Assembly: GCA_019633425.1 (NCBI GenBank)
Contig: WSUB01000007.1
Coordinates: 372,001-436,000 of the forward strand
Direction: 5' to 3'
Origin: Tulasnella sp. 424
Lineage: Eukaryota; Basidiomycota; Agaricomycetes; Cantharellales; Tulasnellaceae
Length of the DNA: 64,000 nucleotides
This document shows positions 49,374-61,999 of this stretch, one piece after another. The number at the start of each line of letters is the position of its first letter. The first letter of the stretch is position 1. The notes under the pieces are model-generated. The model was given only the letters and a program-made list of their open reading frames with translations. It was not told the DNA's origin and ran no database searches. The position numbers and the translations under genes are program-made.

Positions 49374-51493
49374 TTATTGGGGTTGGCGGGGTGTGGTTGG
49401 GGTTGGCTTAGGTCGAGTGAACGGCACCTCGGATTGTGATGCTCCAGCAGCGGAACTGCTTGCGTTCGCTCGCTGAATGAATGGACGGTTCGAGGAGTCG
49501 CTGGATCGCCCTCCAGGACTCACTTGGGTCTGCCCATAATAGTAGTACGGAGCAGGTTGGCCCGGGCTCCAAGGGTATAGCCACGCTCCCTGCGGATACG
49601 TATACGTGCTCGGGGAATAGGCGCTGCTGAGAGCGGTATAATAGCCACTGTAAGGAATTTGGCCGTTCGGCATACCAGGAAGACCGCGAGGTCCCGGTGG
49701 TCGCGTCGGAGTCGTAGGCCTGGGAGGTAGTTGTGGGGCTGTCGCGGTTGAAGCTTCGGTAGGTGTAACCGGGGTCACCGTCTTTGGGGTGGATGGCGAC
49801 TCTCGTGGTTTCCTGGTCGGAGCTGGACGCTTTTTGCGAAGAGGGATTACGACTTCTACCTTTAATCCAGGAGTAGGTTTAGTCCGGTACGGCTTTTTGG
49901 CATTTAGACCTTGGGATGGTAAGCTCGCTTGGCTAGATGACGTGGATGCAGAGACGGAGCGTCGCCGAAGCGGGATGACGACCTCGACTTGTCTACCAGA
50001 AGGACGGGTCGGGTATTTCGGTTTCTTTGTAGCAGGCTCCGAAGAAGCGGGAGCGGGCTGTGTGGAGGAAGGTTCCTTCCTCTTGAACGGATTTCTCCCA
50101 TCGAAAACCTGTCGATGGGTGTAGTCGTAGTGAGGGGAAGCATCAAGGACTCATCAATGAACGGATGACCTACAACATCCCGAATGCCATTGAGAATCAG
50201 ACCTTCTGGCAACCGCTGTTGTAGGTAAACTCTGGTTGGGACAAAATTCAACTGAACAGACAAATCGAAGTTCCTTTGGTGAGCAAAACAGGTTATTCTG
50301 CAGAATAGTCAAAGGTAACTATACCATGTCATGCAATACTTTGGCGATCCCCGAGGTCCTCGTGGAATTTTTGTATTGTACCTTCTTTGAAACAGCCAGC
50401 CAGAGGGTGGAGCTTGCTCCAACCAATTTGATAGTAACAGGGTAGCATTCTCCCAGTTTAGGCCCTCCAACCTTCGACACTCCGGCTCGTGACCCAGCTA
50501 CGCTGGCGGGGAGAACCGTTGAGATGAGAATGTCAAGGGACTTGACGGGACGTCCAGTTATAGGGTCCAATTCGGCAGAATTGGTGATGGACCGCTCGAC
50601 GATACTGCTGGAGAGAGGGAGAATGAAACGATCTGAAGCATTTTCGGTGAATTCTACCAGAATTTCAGTGTTCGCAGAGAAAGAGTTCGTTGGACTCTGG
50701 CCTGTGTGGTAGGGGACCTGGAATGGGGAGGAGTACGGAGATCGTTGTGTCTGTGTCAGTTGCTGTGGCGAGTTTGGGAGAGTTGGTGGCGACCAGGGTG
50801 ACGGAGAAAGAGCCACCGAAGGAGAAGGACTTTGGCGATCCTGTCCGGCAACCTCCACAATACGCTTCGCCAGGAGTTCCCGCTCTTCTTGTGTTGGGTC
50901 TCTATCCGACTCTATAGAGAGCAGTTCCGCTAGCGCCTTATCTGTGCGGGCCGCTCTGTCGACCCGTGCGACGAGTTCTGAGCTTGGAGAGAGCACCGAA
51001 GTTGATGGCTGCTGAGGCACCGAAAAAGCTGAGGAGGACGATGCAACGGGTGTCGGTGGGTATGAAGGCCCGGAAGTCGGGATCGTCAGCGGTTTAGATT
51101 GAGAGGTCCCACCAGCCCCATGCCGCTCGTTGACGGAGACCATGTCCGGAGCCGGGAAGGAAGGTTGGGGGTAAGCGTTGGGGAAATGGTGATAGTAGTA
51201 AGGTCCAGAAAATGATGACGGTCCAGCGACGGAGGGTGGAGGATAGTGGAAAGTAACCGGAGGGTAGGTTGGCTGGACAGGGGTTAGGTTCGTGATTTCA
51301 AAGAACCTGGTTTCTGGAAAGATGTGTGGTCCTACTTCCAAGTCGCATGTTCCCAATAAGCTTGCCTGTGGAGGCGGCTGTTGAGTTGGAATGTATTTTG
51401 TTAGAACATTGTTCAACCAGGTTTGGCGAGCTGCATTTGCAATGCATCAGTAAAAAAAACAGAGGATATGTAATTCCACATACATTGTTTCAT
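49374..51493 (-). CDS. Proline/serine-rich protein of unknown function
   Basis: Exon 1 is only 10 nt (51484-51493, ATGAAACAAT) and joins over a 53-nt intron to the main exon ending at 51430, giving MKQSRQTWLNNVLTKYIPTQ. Around residue 100 onward the chain is Pro, Tyr and Ser rich. A short helix (ARVDRAARTDKALAELLSI) is followed by a possible folded part near the end of the exon (EILVEFTENASDRFILPLSS; CYPVTIKLVGASSTLWLAVS). Two more exons (with RVYLQQRLPEGLILNGIRDV) lead to a basic, proline-rich tail containing two copies of VEVVIPLRRR-like and VEVVIPLRKK-like motifs. No known domain is recognised. The 10-nt first exon is the least certain part; the next in-frame ATG is at 51416. Confidence 0.6.
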
Positions 51494-52061
51494 TGATTGT
51501 AATAGTACCAGGCTGCATTGCGAGGGACCGAACGTAAGTATTCTTTAGCGGGGTTCACCTACGGTATTTGTCCACACCTATCCTCAATCGAGAGTAGTGG
51601 TCGTACCCTCCGATTTGGATCTTCATTCCAAAGCTTCTCCTCTAATCCTGGTGCTGCTACGACAGGAAGTTTGGGCATAGCCGTAACTCTGGTTGTGCGC
51701 AGTGTGGGGCAGGGGAGTTGCTGCGGTGACTCCGGCATCTTGCGGGTGATAACATAAAGCACCAACAGGAAGGCTCGAGCTGGGAACTCTCGGTCGTTGA
51801 AATGTCGACCGATTGCAATGCCACCACCGTCGCAAGACCCGTACAACGCTCGCGCACCCCTCCTCGATGCAGATGGATTAGAAGCAGACGTTGCAGCTGA
51901 TGAACTGGAAGCTAATGCAGGTGTGCCCGCCACGTCGTGAGTCCACCACACACGCCTCAATTGTATGAACGGCCGAGGTCTGACCGCGAGATCTCCCGCC
52001 CACCATCTCCTCTTTCCCTGTTTCTCTGTTTGATGCTGGTCATCCTCACCCGCTAAATACG
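51494..52061. other. Divergent promoter region
   Basis: Lies between a minus-strand and a plus-strand gene. Open frames on the minus strand at 51559-52161 overlap the next gene's start and show no splice or homology support. Confidence 0.45.
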
Positions 52062-52919
52062 ATGCGCCGGTACAATCCTTACTGCTACAAAAGACGCTCT
52101 CATTATGTCCTAACAAAGAACGAAATTGCTCGCGGCATCGCCAACCGTTTCGTCCACTCAAGACCGTACATATTTCTGTACCTCGGCATGGCCTGCCTAT
52201 CAGCGACGACTGTGGGACTGAGCCTTGCAGAAGGATGTCCGGGACCAGCCTTCTATATCCTAGAAATCATCGTCAACAGCGCGATGATTCTGGAGGTCGG
52301 CATCCGGTTTGTTGCGTTCGGCAAGGTAAGCGCGAGAATCGCCCCTTTGGAATGGAAAGCTGACACTTCCTGCCTACCCCCCAGCAATTCTGGAAGTCAC
52401 CCTTCAACGTTGTGGATCTTATACTCACACTATTCTGTGCGGTGACGCTGTTGGTGCTCGCGTTCGCCGAGTGCGGCTCAACTTCAAAAGAGGAAGAACT
52501 CCTTGATACGCTACTGCTCGTTGCACGAAACGTTCTCCAGTTTGCTCGTCTTGCAGCTGTTATGCGACAGTGAGGACTTCTTGCTTTTACGTTCGTCCCG
52601 ACTCCTATTGACTTCATGCCCCTCCGCATGCGCTGCTGTCAGATCTGGTCAATCGATATTCACCCGGCCCAAGCCCATCGACCTCACGCTTCCACACAGA
52701 TCTGGACCTAACGGGTCTTACGGTCTTGATATTGACCTCGAAGATGATGAAGAAGCGGACGTCAGGCCGCTAGGGCGACCCCAGGTGGTCTTCGACGCCG
52801 AACAGCAGGCTCGGGACCGGGAACGAAGGATGCAGCAACAAAGGAGAGCAGCAGCTCAGGCGGCCGTCAGACCTGTGGACACCGGGGATCAGACAGACAC
52901 TTGGGCTTCTCTGGGTTAG
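52062..52919 (+). CDS. Voltage-sensor-like four-helix membrane protein
   Basis: Three exons (52062-52325, 52385-52569, 52643-52919) give 241 residues in frame. Four hydrophobic helices resemble S1-S4 of an ion-channel voltage sensor: PYIFLYLGMACLSATTVGLS; AFYILEIIVNSAMILEVGIR (with Glu and Arg as in S2); PFNVVDLILTLFCAVTLLVL (with the S3 Asp); and VARNVLQFARLAAVMRQSG, with three arginines at six-residue spacing as a modest S4. There is no pore helix pair after S4; the chain continues with an acidic segment (YGLDIDLEDDEEADVRPLG) and a Gln/Arg-rich coiled tail. Similar proteins are annotated in fungi as ion-transport domain proteins. It could be a voltage-sensor-only protein; conduction is not shown by sequence. 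Confidence 0.7.
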
Positions 52920-53388
52920 GGAGCATGCGGGTTTAGTGGATCCTAATAAAAGGGACTCGGAGCTTTTCGCTTTGTTAATAGTTGTATCCTTACCTATTGC
53001 TCTCGTCATTGATCTTATCTTATATACATTTTTCTTCAGTCCCGGATTTTCTTCCCAGAGTCCTTCCCGTCCACTCGTGAACAAAAGAAATGTTATTCGG
53101 GCAAACTACTAACAAGCTTAGGCGCCGTTGTATAATTGCAAGCGAGAGGAAACAGCAACTAGGCGAACAGATTGAAAAATGTAGAAGTTCCAAGATAAAG
53201 CTGGAGTGATGAAGGATGGTCGAATGCTTCATGAATGCCAAGATTAAATGGGACGTAGGAATGCTAACAACGTAAGTGAGGTTGAATGGTCGACGAAGAG
53301 AAGATGTCCAAGGTAGGACGAAAGACAATGATCAAGGTGGCTTATAGGCGAGCGAGGGATGTAACAGTTGCTGTCTGCCTCTTTCCGG
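52920..53388. other. Intergenic, convergent 3' ends
   Basis: Between two convergent genes. No coding feature is supported. Confidence 0.5.
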
Positions 53389-55811
53389 TTACCCCGAAAG
53401 ACCGCCGGTATCCGCACTCTTGCCATATGAACCACCAGGAATGCCTGTGATCCTCGAATCCAAGTTCGATACAGGGACTTGATTTGCTCCAGTCGCTTTT
53501 GGCGGGCCGTTATCTTCCCTCCCGAGCCTGCCATTTGCAAATTTCAACGGACTCCTTTGCAACAGTCCATGTGAGACCTGAAGGCTCCGCATTGGCCGAA
53601 CCGGAGATATCCGCGCTGCGAGAGATGGCGGGGATTGGCGAGTAGTTCCTTCGGGGCCTGTGCTAGAAGAAACGCGGTCGGCGAGGGGGCGGGATGGGGG
53701 TGGGTGCGGAGGCCGGGACGAAGAAGACTGGTTGGCCTCTCGAGCATAATAGCCGGGAGCACGATTACCGCCGCTGTTCCGAGGTCGTTGGTTGAAGTCC
53801 CAGTGAGGACCGAATCTTACGAGACCCCCACGTGATTCTGGGCCCTGATTCGTTGGGATGACCTGCTGTGGAAGAGGAGGAGCAAGTCTCCGATCCCTCG
53901 GTGATGTCGGGAGTAGTGCACCAGACACCGGACGAGCACCTTGTTCCGCTCCTGGAGCAAGCAAGTGGTCTTTTCGAACCCAGACGATATGTTTTCCCGC
54001 TGTTCCATCTGACCTTGGTGGCAAATTCGCGACCCGCTCCCACTGACCCGCTCCACTGCGCTCGTCAGGCCTGGCGTGGGGCAGGCGCGGCAACTCCGAT
54101 CTTGGGCGAGATGGTAAAGGGGAAGGATCGAGATGACGAGGAGAGCGGCCTCGGTGGGGGTTGTAGTCGTCACGGTGGCGAAGTGCTGAGGACCGATCGC
54201 GCGATCGCCGCCGACCATACTGGTCGTCACGGTTTTCATCGTGGCGGGAGCCCGTGGCTGACAAACGATTGCGGAAAGGGGAAGGGCTACGTTCTGTCCA
54301 TCTCCTGTAGAGAGGGGCCGGAGAGCGGGAATAGCGGTGTCTCGGTCTAGGAAACGGGGGGCTTGGTGATCGGGTTCTTGACCTGGATCGATGTCTTGAT
54401 AGCCCAACGTCCTGCAAAGGTTATGGAGTACAGGAGATTAGCATGACGAAGATTTATTGAACGACCTAAACGAGTAATTCACCGAAGTATCCACAGCCCG
54501 TCGGTGTCGATAATCTCGACCCGTTTTCATCCGCTTGGCAGGGGGACTTCTGGACCAAGTTCTGCGATGAGATCTTCGAGTTCCAGCACGGTGATTGCTG
54601 CTTTGCCTCTCGCGATAGTTGCCATCGCCAGTTGGCTGGAAACGCCGTGAGGTGCTCCTAGCCCGAGGGGAACGCAGGCGGGGCCTGGCACTCCGACCTC
54701 GACCAGTTATGGACCTAGAGCGACTTCGACGCCGGCCTTCACCTGGAGATGACCTCCTGCTCCTTTGAGTACTGATGCTCATTTCGCTCACACCACTGCG
54801 GCTGGTGGATCGTCCCCGCCGAGACCTGGTGGAGGTAGAATAAGAGGACAAGATTGACGGTGTACGTCGTCGCTTTCTGCCATTGATCGGAGATGCGCCA
54901 AGCGGCTCTGTTGGTGGTGGACACTTCGAGGAGCGTCGGGGAGCCTGAAAGTTGGTGGAGAGAAGGACACCGCTAACTTGGAGTGTCGAGATGGAATCCG
55001 AGTTAAGCGTCTGAGATGATGAGGTTGTGTCGAAGGGCGGGGTTTCTGCCTTGGGAGGTGGCGAAGGTGCAAGATAGCTCTTAGGATTATTACCGTGCAC
55101 GTCTGGCTGAGATGAGCTTTGTGAGAAGGCAGTAGTTGTATCAAGTCCTGGCGCAGTTGGTTCTTCGTACGGTAAGACGGGCGTTGCTGAGAGAACAGTC
55201 TGTTTGAGCGAGATACATATGCCAGATAAGCGTCCAATAATAATATCAAGTTCGATATCGAAAGCTCGCCTACCTTGATTTTACCAGACTCAGAGATGTG
55301 CTCTTCTGTCGCGTAGTGAATAGGCCCGTTTCCATCTGGACCTTGGTGATTCGGACCACGCTGACGCAGTTGGCTCTGGAGAACAGCTACTTTCTTCTGC
55401 AGCTCTAGGCAGTATCCTTCCAAGGCAACTAGTTCGTTTTCATGGAGAGCGTTCTGGGATGAGGGCGCAGATGTCGGTGTCAGTGCAATGTTTCATTGCG
55501 CAACTTTTTAGCCACGCACCTCAGTATCGAGTTCAAGGCAAAGACCGCAGAGGATATCGAAGAGATCCTTCGCCGTATCCAGATCGACGTCAACCTCGAC
55601 TAACGAGCTCTCTGAGCCACTGGGGGCTCTTAGTTGCTCTTCGAGGACCTGGCGTCGCTATGAGTCCCTGAAATGTGAGCTGGATCGAACATTGAGGGGG
55701 ACGGAGGGGACCTACGTCATTGGGAGCTTCGTCGCGACTGACTTGCTTTGAGAGAAGTGCTGCTATAGCTGACGTTAGTCTGGCAGGAACTGACCAGACA
55801 GTAGTGGCCAT
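53389..55811 (-). CDS. RS-rich nuclear protein, possibly splicing related
   Basis: The chain starts MATTVWSVPARLTSAIAAL at 55811 and continues over short exons with an Asp/Leu-rich helix (VDLDTAKDLFDILCGLCLEL) and a coiled coil (NELVALEGYCLELQKKVAVL). The rest is low-complexity: a block of SR and RS dipeptides (SRRGRSTSRSGVSEMS; RRRSRSRSITGRGRSA), a nuclear-type basic KRMKTGRDYRHRR, and then another Arg/Ser/Pro-rich part with one WERV..IVWVRKD segment. SR-rich regions are typical of splicing factors and their partners. No RNA-recognition motif is visible. The start, the exon borders in 54.4-55.5 kb and the function are tentative. Confidence 0.6.
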
Positions 55812-56210
55812 TTTGGGTGTGGACGAAGGGAGAAGGAGGAGAAGGAGGAGAGGTTTCGGGATCCCCTTTGAAGAAATTCTTTCGCCAGTTACTTGCCCAT
55901 AGGCAAGAGGCTTATGGACAAGCTGTCAAGCGAGAAGTGCATACAAGGGTTCTCCGTTCAACTCCGTGATCACATGCCACTGCCGTGAGCGGTTCGACGT
56001 GCTCGAAAGTAGCACGTGGCCAAATATCCACGCATCGTCGTAATTTGCTAGTCAGGGAATCGTATTGTGAAACGGTGTTGCTTTGTGAGGTGGTCGTTGG
56101 AGTTTTCGACCAGGGGTTTCCCGTGACTCGCACGACTAACTTTTCCGGTTGTTTGTTTGCTTTTCCCGTCAACCTCCTTCCTCTCCCCCCGCCATCGCTC
56201 AGCACTCGAG
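55812..56210. other. Divergent promoter region
   Basis: Lies between the RS-rich gene (-) and BDP1 (+). The last 50 bases before the BDP1 ATG are C/T-rich. No coding feature is supported. Confidence 0.5.
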
Positions 56211-59130
56211 ATGTACACCTCGTCGAGGGTTGGTAAGTCACAAAACTATACCGCTGATTTTGATGCATATTTATCCATCAACTTGTTAGAAAAGGGCGGG
56301 TCCCAGTACAAACCTATAGTCAAACCCCGACAACAACGAGCTTCCGCAACTCATTCCGCTCAAGCAGACCAAACATCACAAATCCCTCGCACAGATGAAT
56401 CATACGACTCAGCCCCAAGATTATCACCAGAAACGCGCTTTCTGGAACCATTCCCGCCATCCTACGTCGAACCACACGATCAGATTCCAGAGTCCAGCTT
56501 AAGTGGTGCAAGAAACGGCCCATCAGGTTCTTCCTCGATAAGCTCCACATCGAGTACTATCGATAGAAGGACATCTCCTCGTGCTAGCAGCTTAAGTGGG
56601 GCACACGGCGACTCGCCCTCTACTTCGCCGACAATCCGACCTTCACTCACCGACGGCTGGACAAATGCCCAACCTGGCCCATCTGCTTCCAAACCCACGC
56701 CAATCGTACCATCTAGGGCTACGTCCATAGTACCCACAAGAGGTACTGCTGTTGCTCCAACAACTGGTCAAAGCGTCTCCACATCTATAGGAGGGACCGC
56801 TATCATTCCAACTCGCGGGACAAGCATCGTGCCCACTCGTGGGGGAACAAACGGGCTACCTTCTCATAACAACGAAAATGGAGCACAATCTTCGCCTCGC
56901 GGCATTGCCATTACTCCCTCTCGAGGCGCTCCAATTGTTCTCACAAGAGGAACCAGCATTGTCCCAAACCGTGGCATGACCGTCGCAACCACGGGCACTG
57001 CAATTTCTATTGTTCCAACTCGAGCAACTAGCATCATCCCTACTCGGGTAAACGACGCCACTTCTTCAGGGAGGCCGTCTGCCGTTGCTCCGGCCTCCAC
57101 TTCAGGAAACAACCACCACCCCGGCTTTGCCACATCTCCCCAAGTCGTCCGACCAACACCCTCTTCGAGCGAAAATGAACCCATTGCTGGCCCTTCAAGA
57201 CCTAGCCAACCAGCAGCTGAACTCGCTGCTTCTGTCTCATCTCGTCGAGGTGACCTTCCAAGTTCGACCGGCAGTGGCTCCTCCGAAGTTCCTACACCCG
57301 ATAAGCCCAAGTCTCGCCCACGACCACGCACCAAACCGACCTCAAAGGCCAAATCCAAAGCGAAAGCTACTGAAACTGGGGCAGAAGGTGGAGTCGAAGG
57401 GGATGGTCAGCAAGAACTTCAGACGCGGCCTCAGAGAGAACAAGCGAAGAGGAAGCGGGCTGAGGAAGCGGGAGGCAACGACGATACTGTCCAGTCGTCC
57501 GCCTCAGAGCATGAAGATGGTGATTACGAGGCACCTGTTGAACAGCCACAAAAGGTGAAGAAAAAACGTGAAAAGAGAGCTTCCACTCGTAAGTCGGGGT
57601 AGTTCTTCCGCTACGGACGATCTTAGCTCAACCCTCCGGCTTTAGGTAAACGTAAGCCGAAATCTAGCCCTGCGACATTAGAAGCAGGGGACGAAGCCGA
57701 GGAGGACGAAACATCGGAACGAACACATGCTCCACCCCGACGGTTCCAGAAGCGACAGAAGAGGTTAACCGCATTCGACCTTGTTCCGGAAGACCAAATT
57801 CCCGTCGATGAGGAAGGTCAACCTATGATTGTTGATCCTGACGCTATTACCATGGCAGAACTATGCATGGATCTGGGAGTCGGTCGACCGAGTTCGCGAA
57901 CCGAAGACAGTATCGGAAAAAGCCTCGAGTGGAAGGCAAGGCAGAAGATACTGAGGCTGCAGGCCAGAGAGAGACAGAAAGCCAAATACTCGATTATCGC
58001 TGCAAGAGCCGATGGGATTGACGGGGATGGTGAACTTGGAGTTGGAGCAGAAAGAGAGGTTGCTGGGGAACTTGGAGAGGATGATGAGCAGGGGGTTGGT
58101 GCTGCTGCACGTCGACTGCAAGATGCAGAGACCAACACGGACGCCGCGCATCTGCCCACTGACCCTGGCCCTCAAAACGAAGGAGAGAACGGCCAGGATC
58201 TCTCTGGCCTTCGGACTAATCGTCATGCAGTGCAAGTGCGGCTTGATGAGAACGGCGAGGTTGTTATGGACGAACTGAGCTTGACTGTTGACCGGTACGA
58301 AGCTGCTCGCGCTGAGGCTCCCGAGGACAGCTATGAACTGGTGGAGGAAGCAGAAAGAGATCGGTTCGTCAATTCGTTGACGTGGAGCAAGAAGCTGACG
58401 GGTTCAAGGTGGACGAAAGAAGAGACGGACTTGTTTTACTACGTAAGTTTTTATCCTCGACCTGTTCTCTGAAGCATTCGAGTGATTGACATTGCTCGGA
58501 CATGAAACAGTATCATGGCATGTGGGGAACAGACTTCGAAATGATTGCCCACCTCATGCCTGGACGGACAAGACGAGAGATTCGGAACAAGTACAACACG
58601 GAGTCAAGGAAGAATCCCGCTCGAGTAGACCAAGCGTTTGCGAGAAAGATCCCAATAGGTATTATTGATGGACAACCCCGTTAATCAAACAGTACTAATC
58701 AGGCTATGCTTGCTTGCTCGCGTTCCCTAACATAGATCTCGACGAGCTGTCGAAAGCCACCGGTCTCGACTTCTCCGGTCCCATACCCGAATACGGCCCG
58801 CCCGCTGCTAGCCTCGAGAAGGATGGTGATGGAGATATGGGCAACGATGATTCTCAGCTCCAGGTTTCGGCTCCCCCCGATTACGACGACGACGCGGACC
58901 TCCCGGACCTAGCCATGGAAGGCTTTGGTCGTAGACCGACCAGTGAAGTGGACGAATCTGGACGAGCTGGATCTCCCATCTCTGCCACGTCCGGAATTTC
59001 CTCCGCTGGTGGGAAGAAGGGCAAAGGTAACAACAAAGTGAAGCAAGCGAAACCAGGGAAGAAAGGGAAAAAGAAGGGCCAGGTTCTGGCTGACGATGAG
59101 GAAGTTATTGGAACGGTTGAAGGATTCTGA
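56211..59130 (+). CDS. BDP1: TFIIIB subunit B'' (Bdp1)
   Basis: Bdp1 joins TBP and Brf1 in TFIIIB, which recruits RNA polymerase III. Five exons (56211-56232, 56290-57588, 57646-58442, 58511-58658, 58736-59130) give 886 residues in frame. The N-terminal half is disordered and carries imperfect tandem repeats of TSIVPTRG (about residues 145-265). A Lys/Arg-rich segment follows, then PRRFQKRQKRLTAFDLVPED and TMAELCMDLGVGRPSSR. The SANT domain reads SRWTKEETDLFYYYHGMWGT, then DFEMIAHLMPGRTRREIRNK, then PIDLDELSKATGL, all diagnostic for Bdp1. The last intron was ended at the TAG at 58735 because this restores PIDLDELSKATG; the tail is acidic then lysine-rich. Confidence 0.93.
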
Positions 59131-59282
59131 GCTCGCTAAGAGCGTTCTTGGTATAATTGTGATAGACATTATTGTTGCATTTTGATTGAGTGGGGACTTG
59201 TACCAATGTGACGGATTGTAATAGATTGAATGGTGTAGGATTATCGGGCAACACGTCTTGCCGACCCAGCTGGTGTGACAAT

Positions 59283-61207
59283 TTAGGCGTCCCTTGCATC
59301 ATCAAGCCCCTCTTCCCCATCTTCCCCTTCCTCAAACTCGAAGCCGAATGAAAATCCTGTCCCAGCTTCTCCACCATCTATGGCCGTTTCCTCGGTGGAC
59401 GTCGACGTGACCTTATCCCATATACTTTCGCTCTTTGACGAAGCTGGATTCTTCTCCAACGCTTCCACAGCCTTGATGTACGTCTCCGGTGCATTTTCTC
59501 GGAGAGCTTCAGTGAAACGCTCATAAATCGTGGAGGCTGAGAGGGAACCTTTGAAACCCGATAATTGGTCGGGCTTGTCTCTCATAAATCGAAGGACGTT
59601 CGTTAACTATAGCGATGACCCAGACCTCAGCTTTAGGCAACTTCATGCAAAGGCAGAGTGAAATCGTTTACCTCGTTTTCAGAGACAAAGTTCTGGGTCA
59701 CCGCGACGGATTCATCCAAGTTCACGACGAGATGCCACCAGCCGCTTGGACTAGATTGTTGTCGAAGAACCCAATCAGTTGGCAAGAGTCGTCCCCTTTG
59801 ACAATTCTCCTACTCACACGTAAACGACTTCACCTTGACCACAAACCCCAACTACGATTTTCCCTCGTAGTTCTGGGTCTTTTGCCGATGGACCGTATGT
59901 ACTCCACGCATAGTCAAAGTATGTGAGGAACCATTCTAGGGGGGGCAACATGTGTGGTATTAGCGACAAAGCGCCTGTCGCGCCCGGCCAGCTGTTCTGA
60001 CCTGGAATTGAGAGAGGCGATGTGACCTCAGACTCGTCTTCGTTTGTATAGACGCCAGGCGGGCAAACGTCTGGAGGGAACATGACCCAGCCTTTTCGAC
60101 CACAGAGGACGGCATTCCAGGCAGAGGTACCGTTGGGGTCCTTGTGAAATGTCGAGCCTGAGCGGGCCGGTCCTGCAATCTGAACAAATTTCAAGCTTTC
60201 TGAGAGATTGAATGTGGAGTGTGATTGCACTTAGGACTTACAAGCCATCGATAGTTCGGTCTCTCTTCTCCCAAAAGCTCGAATACGTCTTTCCCGAAGA
60301 ACGGAAATGGCGAATACTCCTTGCCCATCGCACCTCCCGTTTTCTCAACGAAACGACTGTCGAACAGGTACAGAGGCGAGTCTTCTTCGTTGCAATCATC
60401 AGCGTATTGGCGATAAAGGTGGAAAGGTAAGTCGAACGCCTCGGCCCGGAAGGACACGTCTTTGAATCGGGTTTCGAGGACATCCATTGTCCAGAGAGAT
60501 TGTTTTAAAGAGGGCCAGTCATTAACTGCGTTGTATATGAGGGCAGGTTTCGATGGAATAGCATATAGCTCGGAGAACGTCTCGGCGGTGAGAGACAAGG
60601 CGTCGGCTTTAGCGATGGTGGATCGGGGTCTGGTAGGGTGGGGTAGGAAGTAAGGAGTGAGTGATGTATGTGCGCAAAGGGAAGGCTGGTATAGCTCGTC
60701 ACTGTAGACACCTGGCGTACGGATGGCATCCGTAGGCCACTCGGAAGGTGGACTTGGGGGGCAGTGTCCAAAAGAGCGGATAAAGGTCTTCCTCCAACTC
60801 CCCTCCCAGTGACTAAGCCGTCCATTTGCTCGTGAGACAACTAGATCCTTCCATAAAGGCTCGTGGGATGTGTACGCAAAGAAAGCGCGAGATGTTGTGC
60901 GAAGGGCGAGAAGGGTGCCGGCATCGAAGCTTGCCAGAACGACGAGAAGGACCGCGTCAGGAAGGATGTCAAATCTTCCTAGCCCTTTGGGGCGTATGAT
61001 TTTATTTGTTGATGATCCTGCTAAAAAGAGATTTCCAGCTGGAAGGACTCCAAGCCGATGTCCGCTTTGGCCACCATCTATACGTGACTCGTCTTTGCCC
61101 GCAAGTTGCAACGATTCCGTTCGGCGGCGCTTGGATGGTCTTGAATCTGCTTCAACGTCATCTTCGACAGCGAATCTCACTCGAGTTGCAGTCTGACTAC
61201 CTTCCAT
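59283..61207 (-). CDS. F-box and JmjC-domain protein (JMJD6-like 2-oxoglutarate oxygenase)
   Basis: JmjC enzymes are Fe(II)/2-oxoglutarate oxygenases that hydroxylate or demethylate proteins. After a basic N-terminus the F-box-like segment reads LPDAVLLVVLASFDAGTLLA. The JmjC domain starts with an ALIYNAVNDWP and VLETRFKDVSFR region and shows GPARSGSTFHKDPNGTSAWN, in which H-x-D are the iron ligands, then GWVMFPPDVCPPGVY, and the distal His in VPSGWWHLVVNLDESVAVTQ. The order and spacing match JMJD6-type proteins. The distal part is joined over introns at about 59.9 and 59.8 kb. The C-terminus is acidic (FEFEEGEDGEEGLDDARDA). An F-box joined to a JmjC suggests an SCF link, as known for related proteins; substrate unknown. 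Confidence 0.88.
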
Positions 61208-61497
61208 GAAAGCTGAGTGAAAATCGGTGGACTTCTAGTAGAAAATCGAACCGCCTGAAACTGAACCGGCGCCACAGGAAACGGAAGTTGTGGGCTGGGC
61301 ATTATGACATCACCCGTTCGTCAAAGATTAGAAGCTGGGCTGGTGGTTGGCGCTGATCAGCGGAAGCTGGAGCGCTTTGCGTATAAGATGCGGGACCCAT
61401 CGCAAGCTGGACTGTTCATTAAACGATCACCCACCTTCGCCGTAACTGCCCTCAGCATCCTATTTACTTTGCTTCATTCAACAACCAGTTTCGTATA

Positions 61498-61999
61498 ATG
61501 GCACACAACGAACGACCAGGACCCCTCCCGTCTCTCCAGGGTGTTGGAAACAGCGTTCCTAGGATGGCCAACCGATTTGCCAAGCGTGATCCTCAGCTCT
61601 ATCCGGTGCGCTTTCTTCGCCAAGGAGCCTTACCGCAAAATCAGATTATCTGATGCACCTTATAGCTATTCGGTATTATGGCCCTGACGCTTGGGGCCGC
61701 CGGTTACTTCTTCAGCGTCCGGAAAGCCGCTCAAGCAGACACTGCGGGCGAATCGCACACCGTCATTCGAAAGGATGCAGATATCCTCCACTCGACTACG
61801 CATGGTGGGCCTACTCTAGAGGAATGGAAGGCTGGGACCACTCCAGGCATCCCAGCTAACGTTGGGGCTCCGAACATTATGCGGGAGACTGCCGTACCGG
61901 TGGGTTGGCTTTGCGCCGAGACTTCAAATTTGGATGCACTGACACTGTTCGAGCTTCCAGTTGCCTCGTGGTGCGGAAGGCAAAGTGCAGCCTCGTTGA
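61498..61999 (+). CDS. MLRQ/NDUFA4-like small mitochondrial membrane protein
   Basis: Three exons (61498-61605, 61666-61899, 61961-61999) give 126 residues, all phase 0. After LPSLQGVGNSVPRMANRFAK comes one membrane helix (LFGIMALTLGAAGYFFSVRK) directly preceded by YP, as in the MLRQ (NDUFA4) and B12D-like family of respiratory-chain accessory proteins. The rest is soluble. The last exon replaces an open but unrelated reading-through frame with LPRGAEGKVQPR and a TGA, which keeps a compact conserved-looking end. The family link rests on the helix and its position only. Confidence 0.6.

Noticed and set aside
51559..52161. 200-residue minus-strand open frame in the promoter between 51.5 and 52.1 kb
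   Set aside because: It overlaps the start of the voltage-sensor-like gene on the other strand and shows neither homology nor a proper start context.
53817..54407. 196-residue minus-strand open frame inside the RS-rich gene
   Set aside because: It is an alternate-frame shadow of the Arg/Ser-rich coding exon, as low-complexity codons stay open in several frames.
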